From Prostheceraeus crozeri (taxonomy: Eukaryota > Platyhelminthes > Polycladida > Euryleptidae): DNA of 64,000 nt. This document shows, piece by piece, positions 8,950 to 18,000 of the stretch (the first letter of the stretch is position 1; each line of letters opens with the position of its first letter). The notes beneath the pieces are model-generated. The model searched no databases, was not told where the DNA came from, and was given only the letters and a program-made list of their open reading frames with translations. The stretch is from NCBI GenBank assembly GCA_907163375.1, contig CAJQUW010007829.1, positions 1-64,000 on the forward strand. Direction: 5' to 3'. A program made the translations under genes and the position numbers.

Positions 8950-9306
8950 TTAACGCTTAGAGCCAAAGATATTTCCCAATAGGTTGCCCACGGCAGGAGC
9001 TATCATTGGAAGTATTGCTGAAAGGAAACCGCCCTTTTGTGTTAGAGTTTTCCTCTTTCTTTGAAGGGCGACTTTAGGATTGGAGATGAAACGCAATTTC
9101 GTAGCATATCGCTTAAGTAACTTTCGTTGTTTTGGCGCTAATTTCTTCGTCCTCAACTTCCTCACATGAGAAATAATTTCACAAATGAATTTATCGTTAG
9201 CATGTCGTATAGCATTGTATCGCTGATTTGCTTTCATTCGTCGGAGAGCTTGAATGGCTGAAGAAAACTTTTGACTTTTACGTTTCGTCATTTTACGTTT
9301 CGCCAT
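8950..9306 (-). CDS. Polinton pVI-like small basic/hydrophobic protein
   Basis: 118 residues: a strongly basic body (MAKRKMTKRKSQKF at the start) and a hydrophobic C-terminus after QKGGFLSAILPMIAP. The basic-then-GGF.....LP layout is common in Polintons and adintoviruses and has been compared to adenovirus pVI. The start is the ATG at 9306, 40 bases below an ATGCAAA motif (9346-9352). Function inferred. Confidence 0.65.
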   Translation of the reverse strand: MAKRKMTKRKSQKFSSAIQALRRMKANQRYNAIRHANDKFICEIISHVRKLRTKKLAPKQRKLLKRYATKLRFISNPKVALQRKRKTLTQKGGFLSAILPMIAPAVGNLLGNIFGSKR

Positions 9307-9314
9307 TTTCCGTG

Positions 9315-9687
9315 TTAGTCTTTGCTAAAACCTATCTTTACCACATTTGCATAGGTACTAACTATTGCGACATAAGTGACACTCGAAATGAGCAATGTCA
9401 CAGTGGTTACATTGGCAAAGTTGAATGCAATTACGTATGAAACAGCGTTGACAAAAAGCATGCTTACATCTCTTGAAGATGCGCTTTTCATTTCCATCCT
9501 TTCGCTTACATACATCGCAACACATAGTTTCACCGTTACTGATGTCTATAGCAAGTCTTTTTGAAGATATGAATTTGCTAGCCTTTTCTAAATAATAGAC
9601 GCATGTACAGAAGGAATATACTTCGAGAGTGAGCAGACATAGCTCGAAAACCAGTTGTGCTACAATCAAGTACCACTGCATTTTCAA
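9315..9687 (-). CDS. Polinton RING-like zinc-binding protein region
   Basis: The region encodes a hydrophobic N-terminal stretch followed by a Cys/His pattern: CDVCKRKDG, then KRCKHAFCQRCFI, then CNHCDIAHFECHLC. This follows the C..C...C.H.C..C...C..C order of RING fingers. It starts four bases after the end of the next gene. A ubiquitin-ligase-like role is possible; only the metal-binding pattern is seen. Confidence 0.55.
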
Positions 9688-10094
9688 TTTTTCTTTATGG
9701 AAAGTTGAATGTGAATATCTGAAATCGCTTCAATCACTAGACTGCTACCATGATGGTTAAATGCGTTAAGACGTTCAGCAATTTTTATCATATGTCTTTT
9801 AAAAAATTCTTCGGGGTGATCTACCACTTCCATTGAATAAGAAGCAAAATGTAAAGAGCGACTTTCCACCTCTTCCTTTCCAAAATGACTAAACTTAATT
9901 TTCGCAACTAATCGCGCCATGACAATGCTATCAGAGAATGTATTCATTAACTCTAGAAATAGAGTGCTAGCATCATCGACCACTGCTTCGATGTCGGTCT
10001 CATCTTTATGAAAATTTATCACATAATCTTGAACAGCTCCTTTTAAACTTTGCCTATGAAAACGTAATGTTCCGCAGTCGTTTGAGAAAGACAT
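9684..10094 (-). CDS. Polinton protein with PolB-N-terminal-like block
   Basis: 136 residues. The block IKIAERLNAFNHHGSSLVIEAISDIHIQL resembles the stretch (helix, then GS..V....I..L.I.I) found at the N-terminal side of many Polinton protein-primed DNA polymerases. No polymerase motifs (such as DTDS) follow in this window, so the polymerase itself is not seen here. It may be a separate small protein. Confidence 0.45.
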   Translation of the reverse strand: MSFSNDCGTLRFHRQSLKGAVQDYVINFHKDETDIEAVVDDASTLFLELMNTFSDSIVMARLVAKIKFSHFGKEEVESRSLHFASYSMEVVDHPEEFFKRHMIKIAERLNAFNHHGSSLVIEAISDIHIQLSIKKN

Positions 10095-10181
10095 GATCGC
10101 CCTTTAACTAACCCATCCATTGCATGAAAACAACAACTCTTCTCATAGTAACATTTATTGAATAACGGTAACAAGCATGCA

Positions 10182-10712
10182 TTATAAATCAATGGTTTGA
10201 AAGAGATAAAATAGATACAGCTGATAACTATCATACAGCGAGCAATGATAACCATACAGGACTTTGGCAGTGTTGAGGTAAGGAGGAAAGAAGCATTGGT
10301 TATGAACGTAGCTACTACAACGAACAGACAAAATAGGAACACACAAATCCTTAAAACGTTTCGTGACTTCATGATAATGTTGATTCACTCTACTATCCCA
10401 AGGCGGGAGCAAAATATCATCAATGATTAGATTGGGAAATACTTTCCTCTCCTTATCAGGATTATTACAAAAGATGCGTATAACATTGAAAGCAGCTAAC
10501 CATCGTTTAAAGTCAATAAGAAGAGCACTCTCACAAGAAAAGCCATAGTCTTGCAAATATTTCAGATTAAGTCCATGAATGTGTTTTCTCGCCCATTGAT
10601 CAACATTGGGATCACAGTTGGCATGTTGATGATAGACACTAACAATCTGATATGTCCAATTGTTCATAGCAATAGCACTGAGCTCCTGTACAGGTTCACC
10701 CTCACAATCCAT
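10182..10712 (-). CDS. Polinton exonuclease-like (DCEG) protein
   Basis: 176 residues starting MDCEGEPVQELSAI. The D-x-E at the start of a strand is how DEDD-type 3'-5' exonucleases begin. The interior NVIRIFCNNPDKE and VNQHYHEVTKRFKD are compatible with the later conserved acidic and His-containing segments. Proteins of this type with the DCEGEPVQEL start occur in other animal Polintons. Nuclease activity is inference. Confidence 0.5.
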   Translation of the reverse strand: MDCEGEPVQELSAIAMNNWTYQIVSVYHQHANCDPNVDQWARKHIHGLNLKYLQDYGFSCESALLIDFKRWLAAFNVIRIFCNNPDKERKVFPNLIIDDILLPPWDSRVNQHYHEVTKRFKDLCVPILSVRCSSYVHNQCFFPPYLNTAKVLYGYHCSLYDSYQLYLFYLFQTIDL

Positions 10713-10764
10713 AAAAATGATGATAGAAGCCTAAAACGGAAATTTACACATCTAAGGAAGCGTT

Positions 10765-10965
10765 CTATAACATATTACAAAATGAAGAATTACATCGATG
10801 CTTTTCACGACAAAATACACAAATGATATGATGGCAACGAAGAAGTAAAATGTATCTAATAAGACCACGTCTACGACACTCAAAGCACATAAGCGAATTG
10901 TCATAGGGTAGAGTTAGGAAAGGACTAGTAATTCTCCTTCTTTGATTTGCGTTTTGATGTAGCAT
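10765..10965 (-). CDS. Small second RING-like protein of the Polinton
   Basis: 66 residues starting at an ATG at 10965. It ends with CFECRRRG, LRCHHIICVFCREKHRC and FC, a compact C..C...C.H..C..C pattern like a short RING or related zinc finger. It overlaps the end of the spliced gene upstream in another frame. It is similar in type, though not clearly in sequence, to the one at 9315-9687. Confidence 0.45.
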   Translation of the reverse strand: MLHQNANQRRRITSPFLTLPYDNSLMCFECRRRGLIRYILLLRCHHIICVFCREKHRCNSSFCNML

Positions 10966-11700
10966 TCTTCTCCGACTTGCGCTTCGTACCACTGCTGTTA
11001 AGGATTTGATCAATTATGTCGTCCACGTTGGGTGGTTTCGGAATATATAAAATGGATTCCATATGCATGGAGAGAGAGGCTATTTTATTATCCTTGTGTC
11101 GACCATAATATAGCCCATTCACTTTGAAAAGGATATCCCAAGTACCTTCTCCGAGCTCATCACATCTGATGGGTATTGAATGATCTCCATCCTTCTTATA
11201 GTAAGTACACCAATGTGATACCGGTAGGCAAATGTGATTACCATCCCAAATCTTTCTATAGGGAGTATCCTTGTCATCTCTAGCCTTCCACTCTTGAGCA
11301 AGAGGAGTAGGAATGTCCATATTTAATGTCACGTACTCCTCAATAATATCAAGTTGGTGGCGAATGTACGGACTCACGGGGATCAGTATGTAGTCCCCAT
11401 ATTGATTGTGCATTATCTTGACATCCGTGGAAGGGAGCATTCCCGTTTGGAGTACTACGCTATGATCATCATAACGCAAGGCTTGTTTAAATTTACGCTG
11501 TAGCGGTGTAGGATTATGTACCTTGGATGTTTCTTCCACTGGCTTCAGTTGTAGATGATCTGACCGTAGCGAACCTTGTAACGTTTGACCGCCATTTTGT
11601 CCTACTAGTGCAGCAGATGGAGTAGATGCCTGAAAATGAAAAAAGATTGTATTAAGTTTACGTTCAAGGGAGGAGAGGGAGGGAAGTAGCGACTTACCAT
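10925..11700 (-). CDS. Spliced Polinton gene, unknown product
   Basis: About 235 residues. The main exon (10925-11629) reads ASTPSAALVGQNGG at its start and ends in a Lys-rich tail (KRKSEKNATSKRKSKK). A pyrimidine-rich acceptor (TTTCATTTTCAG) lies right before it. A donor GTAAGT at 11697-11692 directly follows an ATG at 11700-11698, giving a first coding exon of only ATG in phase 0. A TATA box (TTTATAAATA) lies at 11801-11810, so this looks like the first, promoter-driven gene of the strand. No family recognised; the basic tail suggests nucleic-acid or nuclear association. Confidence 0.6.
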
Positions 11701-11800
11701 TTTAGTTGGGTAATAGAACAGGGAACTAGAGAGAGAGAAAATGTGCGTCCGTCACTCGTGTGATTCAACGATGGAATGATTCTCACTGTGGAAGGCTCGC

Positions 11801-11810
11801 TATTTATAAA
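11801..11810 (-). promoter_or_regulatory. TATA box of the leftward Polinton transcript
   Basis: TTTATAAATAG on the minus strand, about 100 bases before the ATG of the spliced gene, in a stretch free of other features. The position fits a polymerase II core promoter. It is a different type from the ATGCAAA motif found before the structural genes. Confidence 0.55.
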
Positions 11811-11869
11811 GAAATGCTTGATTCTCATTGGATGATGATCCTCATTGGACAATAACATCAAGCTGATTC

Positions 11870-13400
11870 CAAATCTGGCCTCCGTTTTCCAATCCGATGC
11901 TTCGTTTTGAAGCTAGAGCCCAAAACGTCCCAAATTCTAACTCTGTCGTTTTTCACCAATGTCCCAAAATCTTAAATGGCGTCTCACATCTAAACGAAGA
12001 CAGATAGGAACAAGCCGATTCTTTCATTGAATTTGTCTCACTCTTAGCTTTCAAACGAGCTATCGCACGACAAAATCCGTCCACTGGAAGCCAAAATCGA
12101 AGCAAGCTGTCCAGAGGGGGGGGGACGTCAGCGAAATTTCAGAATTTGATGAAAAATGTTTTGGTGACGGTCCCAGGTCGAAATTCCACACTTTGGAAAA
12201 TTTTCAAAATTTTACCCATACAAAGTCACTCTGACACTTAGGATTTTTTCAGGTAAGCGAGCTCGGACCTAAAATCTTGTAACCGCTCTAACTTTTGAAC
12301 GAAGACAGATAGGAACAAGCCGATTCTTTCACTGAATTTGTCTCACTCTTAGCTTTCAAACGAGCTATCGCACGACAAAATCCGTCCACTAGAAGCCAAA
12401 ATCGAAGCAAGCTGTCCAGAGGGGGGGGGACGTCAGCCGAAAATTTTTTCTCTCCGATTTCGCTGGAAACATCCTTCCTAACCCAAAATTTCACGTAGAT
12501 TCCGAATCTGGCCTCCGTTTTCTCATCCGATGCTTCGTTTGGGCGCTACACACCAAAACGTCCCAAATTCTAACTCTGTCGTTTTTTCGAAAAATGTTGA
12601 AAATTTTTTCTCTCCGATTGACTTGAAACTCACCATACATATAAAGAATTTCACGCTGATTCCAAATCTGAAATCCGTTTTCCAATCCGATGCTTCGTTT
12701 TGAAGCTACAGCCCAAAACGTCCCAAATTCTAACTCTGTCGTTTTTCACCAATGTCCCAAAATCTTAAATGGCGTCTCACATCTAAACGAAGACAGATAG
12801 GAACAAGCCGATTCTTTCACTGAATTTGTCTCACTCTTAGCTTTCAAACGAGCTATCGCACGACAAAATCCGTCCACTAGAAGCCAAAATCGAAGCGAGC
12901 TGTCCAGAGGGGGGGGGACGTCAGCCGAAAATTTTTTCTCTCCGATTTCGCTGGAAACATCCTTCCTAACCAAAATTTCACGTAGATTCCGAATCTGGCC
13001 TCCGTTTTCTCATCCGATGCTTCGTTTGGGCGCTACACACCAAAACGTCCCAAATTCTAACTCTGTTAAAATTTCGAAGAAAAATTTTTTCTCACCGATC
13101 GACTTGAAACTCACCCTACCGATGCAGAATTTCACGCTGAACACGAATCCGACCTCCGTTTTCTCATCCAACCACTCCTTCCACTCGAAACAACCCATTT
13201 TACAACCCAACATTCAGCAGATTGCACCAAAAACATCACACACTATAGCCTCAACACTAATCCTGGCGGTCGCCCAAGTCCACCACGACACTCTATCGTT
13301 CCAGAGGGGGGGGGGACTCAGACACGAAGCACCACGGCGGCCGACGACGACACTCTGCCGTTCCAGAGGGGGGGGGACGCAGCGATGGCGGCCATCTTGC
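11870..13400. repeat. Composite tandem array with conserved G9-G10 runs
   Basis: Two blocks alternate. Block A (CTGGCCTCCGTTTTC... ATCCGATGCTTCGTTT... AACGTCCCAAATTCTAACTC) occurs near 11871, 12503, 12661, 12991 and, diverged, 13150. Block B (GACAGATAGGAACAAGCCG... GAGCTATCGCACGAC) occurs near 12001, 12305 and 12794. Block B ends in CCAGA plus a G run. G runs lie at 12116-12124, 12421-12429, 12909-12917, 13306-13315 and 13368-13376. The base composition is richer in G+C than its surroundings and changes back near 13431. It is probably the terminal part of the Polinton. Frames inside it repeat with the unit and are not genes. Confidence 0.8.
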
Positions 13401-13431
13401 GCTATCTGGTGTTCGCCGTTTTCTTACTACT

Positions 13432-14185
13432 GATTTGTATCTTCAGATTCACAGCGCACAGCTCGCCAAAATTTCCCGCAGAATTTGCTTCGGTACTTAA
13501 GTATGTGGATTTTTGGGTAAAACAAAGCAAATTTTGAGGGCTTAGGCACATAGAGACTTAGTATGCGAACAAATTTCATATGTAGGTTGCGTGCAACACG
13601 CTTCACACACATTATTTTATTTTCAATATTATTTTTGTATTTTTATTGGTTTTCCGTTAATACGTGGAGCAGTAAGAAAAACAGATAATGTCAGCAGTTC
13701 ACTATCACTTAACACTACCTAGCCATGTCTACCTGAGGCACTGGACTTGCAAGCACCTCAAAATTAGTGGACGACAATATCATCATTAACAAATTGACAT
13801 TTTTACAAATAATAACGGTGATCAACAAAAGTTCGCAAATTTCTAAATTCCTTCCGTAAATGAAAAATTGAAAAACAGTTAAGTAATGTATAAATTGTTT
13901 TCAAAGAATGAAATTTAGAAACTTGTGCTTTTACCGAAGATTATTAATTTGTGCATTTTCTGCCAGCAGAAAATGAAGTAGGTTCAATCGAATGAATCAT
14001 CAGTTAATGAACAGGACCAATGTCATTTTCACATTTCACTCTCCAAAATATTTATTAATTTGAAAATTATGAATTTTGGAATTTTTAGTCGAAACATAAT
14101 CTAATTAATTGTTGACATTTGCACTAAATGCTCTACTAAAATGAAGCTTTAACCTTATTACTCCTCCACTGCGACTGGGACGGTG
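13432..14185. other. AT-rich pecanex intron sequence
   Basis: Between the presumed Polinton end and the SINE relics I see no coding exon, no hairpin and no recognisable repeat. The sequence is AT-rich and belongs to the intron following pecanex exon 14. Confidence 0.5.
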
Positions 14186-14490
14186 CTGAATGACATGGTC
14201 AGATTTTTCTGGAGCACTGTGAATTGTGATACTCTTGGACTGAATGTATCAACTTCTTGCTGACTTCCAATGACATTTTAAGGGCGGATCATGATGATGA
14301 ATGGTTGAACGTCAGTATTCCCCCATACTGGGGCTTTGATGGTGCTCACATAGTCAGACATTCATCTGGAGCGTTGTGATCTTTTAGTCCGGATGCCCTT
14401 CCTGACGACTTCCAGTGACACTTTCGGGGCTCGACCTCTGGACCAGAAGATCGCTAGGCCAAACATCTAACCACCGTGCCACGGAGACCA
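14186..14490 (-). repeat. tRNA-derived SINE relic with a diverged duplicate
   Basis: Read on the minus strand, 14490-14290 starts with a tRNA-like head: box A TGGCACGGTGGTTA, box B AGGTCGAGCCCC. The body then reads AAGGGCATCCGGAC, a phrase common in animal SINE/LINE tails. The stretch 14186-14300 repeats the body (TGGAGC.CTGTGA, TGACTTCCA.TGACA) in a more diverged form, so two copies or a tandem duplication are present. The first copy is fairly clear, the second very worn. Confidence 0.6.
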
Positions 14491-14630
14491 CTAGAGCAAA
14501 TACTTAGCTTTTCAAACAACACAATTTAATTTTAGTGGACCCTATTTGCTGGTGGAATAAGTGAAAGAGCATCGGTGGCGGAATGATATCATTAGAATAT
14601 TTAGAACATACGAGAGAATGCAATACTCAC

Positions 14631-15044
14631 CCGTAATCCGACGAAACAGAGACCATAACCTAATCCAACTACGACCACATTCTTCAAAAGTGATAGAAAA
14701 GCCGCAAGGAGTCCAGTTGTGCCACTGCCGCCAAACACATGAATATCGATGTGTTCTAGCACATACGTACAAAACGTATTGGCTTGAGGAAGCAATCCGA
14801 GAAGAAATAAAAGTGGAGAGGCAATGAAAATATATTTTAGACATGATTGAATGAACGATAAAGTACCGTGACTAGTGAGAGTTATTCCATAAAATGTCAG
14901 ATTCGGAGGACCTGGAGCAACCAATCGCAACGCATAATTAGTTGCAAGGAGAAGAGTAGCAGTAATAATAAAATAAAAGGCTCGACTGAATACCGTTATT
15001 CGATTAAAACCATGAGTTGGTGAGGAGGAATCCGGTTGAACACT
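14631..15044 (-). CDS. PCNX: Pecanex exon 14 (membrane core)
   Basis: 138 residues starting SVQPDSSSPTHGFNRI, followed by four hydrophobic segments and the hallmark GLLPQANTF, LEHIDIHVFGGSGTTGLLAA. Acceptor TTCATTTCAG, donor GTGAGT, phase 0-0. No further pecanex exon was found to the left in this window. Confidence 0.93.
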
Positions 15045-18000
15045 CTGAAATGAATAGGAATAGTTTGCACTACTGAGTCAAATAATATTGTAATAGTGCG
15101 AGCACTGTGCTTCAATCCAATTTAACGACCTGTTTTGTAAGACAGAAAATCGTGACGTTCAAATGTTCAAACAGATTTTGCGACTTACCTTCACGAGAGA
15201 ATACTGACTGGCAGCCATGTAGAAGCACAAAGCAAAGATTGAGAGATCAACATATAGACCAGTATCAAGAACAAGTCCACCGAGAAGTCCAATAACAATA
15301 GACAACAAGACAGACAGGACCATTTCAATAACCGTTGCGTTTCTATCAAACAAAGCCATCAGTTGCAGACGTCCAAAATGAACCTTCACCTGTCAGAAAA
15401 AGGAATAAAAACAGCTGATAATTCATTGAAGATATTTATCTATGAAAAATGGAATAGGACAAATGATTTTCAGTTTATAGCGAAAAGATGCCTAGGTCTG
15501 TCATTGTAGGTATTTTGTTGGAAGAACCAAATAGATCGAAATATATTACAAAAAGAAAAATATTCTAATTTTGAACAGAACATCAGTTTAATTGGCCCTT
15601 CCCATAATATGCCTACTATGATTTTCTGTTTATTAAGCGATGATGTCTTGGCTTCTGTCAGACATCCAATAATGTTTACCGGTTTGAAAATTGGTTATCC
15701 GGTATTGGATGATCGAAATAACCAGTGATTTAATTCTACTTCTGATTTTCCGCAGATAACAGGATAGACGTGGATAAACAGGGGCAGGTCGACATGCCCT
15801 GGAGAAAAGTGAAGATGTTGAACCTTGACCCTCTCTCGTCAAATGTCTGTGGAAATGGAGACGCACAAATTGGAGTCAATAGTCTATCTAGCCCGGTCGG
15901 ACGGGCTCGGTAGGCATAGAATGTGAACGAGTGGGTGATTTCGAAGGGAAAATTCGTTGGGTCTGCAGGAGAATGATCGATAGACTTCAAGAAATAATAA
16001 TTATTATTCTAATACTACACGCGTCTGCCCTAAATGCCGTACATCAAATAATACTCGTACATCATAATCCCTGATAGCCTAAATATATCAGAAAAATTTA
16101 AAGCATCAGATTATCATGAGATCAGCGGTCAAGTTCGAAAACGAAGGCCGAGATATAAGATGCATGTGTCAGGCACACCATGCTACACGACAACGAAATG
16201 CGGACCAAATGAATCACAGTGGCGCTTGAATTCAATGATATGAGAATGGCACGTTGGATGTGTTGTAATCTGTCATTGTAAGTAAGAGGAAGGCTAGGGT
16301 TAGCAGGAATTGTGGACGTCACGCGATAGTAAGGACACGCTGCTAGAATGGATGTCAGACTTTGGTTAAAGCGAGGAAGTGAAATCTATGGACGCATCAG
16401 GGTGAAAATTAGCCATCCATCCGAAAAAGTCATGGACGAATAATGACAACAAAAATCTTTTAATACAAACAAAAGAAATAATCCAGTCGAATATCAATCA
16501 CCAGCTACTGGGCGGACCGGTCCCTATTAACTCACCGGCTCAGGCATATATCAAGCAAAGACAGATGAAATAGCAATACACTTACATTCTTCCTGATTCC
16601 AGGCATCAGTTGCATTTTATATAGTCCAGTTCGGCTGCTTCGACCTGTAGGACTGCCACATATCATAGCTCGGATGGAATTTTGAGAGTCAGTGCGCCGA
16701 TTACTCCAATTGATCGTTGATGCGTTTGCTAAATACTGATGAACATGAGTACGAAAGCGGTGGACATCATCGCGCTCCAATACTCCCAATTCGACTGGAC
16801 GAAGGAAGTCCTCACTGTCTCGAAATCGTGATCGTCCATAGGTGTTGGGACTTACATGGTAGATGCTGAAAAATAGGAGTATGAGAGACTGCTTAGGATT
16901 CATGTAAGAAATTCATGTAAGATAATTCAGAGAAAGAAGATAATAAGAAAATAAGAAGAAGAGTAAGAAAATTCATGTAAGATAAACCTGGACTGATGTG
17001 CAGTACAACTACGTATATATCTATGCATGTAAGAGCACCCGACGTTTAGATTTTGCTTCAATTTTGATTCTAATGATTTCTTACATCATCTCCAGAACCA
17101 AATCGGCATCAGGAGTTTAAATGACACTGCCATTTCACAACATCTTTATGGGGTTTGATACGGCAAGTTAGAATCCTTGGGTCGAAAGATCCGCTTTGAT
17201 GGATAAAGCCCGCTTCTCGTCACTCACTGAATCAACTGCATCGGTCTGGCTTCAAAAAGTGCCATCCCCTGGTCTAGGGCACAACATTGCAGCTAACGAA
17301 ATGTCAGTCTTGGTACGCTGGTGACTTGGACTAACTGCTTATCTTCCCGCAAACCACTGTAGTGTCCACGATGCTCGATAGCTCATCTTGATGTAAGTGG
17401 ACACCATGAACTCGCGTGCAAAAATGAGGTTCAGGCATTTCGAAGGGTCACAACAATTTGCGAGATATACTGGCTGAAGCCGCATTGTGCAGAAATGCCA
17501 TATTGAGACCTTAAGTGTAGAAGGGAGCCGGTCTCGGCGGTTCCAATGAAAGACCTGCTGACATACTCCTACTTACGACTTAAAAATGATCACGACTTGT
17601 CAATGACCCTGTCCTTGTCATTCACTAGGAGGTATAAACCAAATACGTTGCTGCTAAAGGTCATACTAGTACATCGGACCACGTGCTAGCCATATGCGGA
17701 GAAAGAAGCATTGGTCTAGCAGCCTATTCCTGTTTTCAACAAATGGCTCGACTTCGATAGCTTAAGTGCTTAAGAGTGTGCTTATGTTTCATTGGCAACA
17801 GCACTTCCAAAGGAGGTTGGGGAGAAATGGGCTAGCAGCACACTTCTGCTGCCAGGTATCTTTCCATTCTGAACAAAATAGATATCGTTCACGCTTCAAA
17901 GTCAATGCGGTGCTAATTCTATGATTCTTTACATAAAATTTGAAAAATTTTAGACATGCCATAAACTTTGCTCATCTCAACTTTTCTCAACAATGGCTAT

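Larger units (their letters stand above)
1..13431 (-). mobile_element. Polinton/Maverick (adintovirus-type) element, one end and most of the body
   Basis: A block of compact, nearly abutting reading frames with the Polinton set: retroviral-type integrase with chromodomain, adenain-like protease, packaging ATPase, double-jelly-roll major capsid protein, basic core protein and pVI-like protein. The left end lies outside the window, and so does the body of the protein-primed DNA polymerase expected in this family. The right end is placed tentatively at 13431, where the sequence reads AGTAGTAAGAAAAC on the minus strand, an AG-start as is common at Polinton termini. The element sits in the pecanex intron downstream of the exon ending at 14631, in the same orientation as pecanex. 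Most frames are open and roughly three breaks are visible, so the insertion looks fairly young but no longer whole. Treated as a fossil. Confidence 0.9.

Noticed and set aside
12288-12973. Two similar 70-residue minus-strand ORFs as paralogous genes
   Set aside because: They are the same tandem repeat unit read in one frame; they carry no start context and no protein-like conservation beyond DNA identity.
1-13431. A CRISPR array or bacterial phage origin for the capsid-type gene block
   Set aside because: No direct-repeat/spacer layout exists; integrase with chromodomain, polymerase II-type TATA box and spliceosomal intron signals are eukaryotic, and the gene set is that of Polintons.
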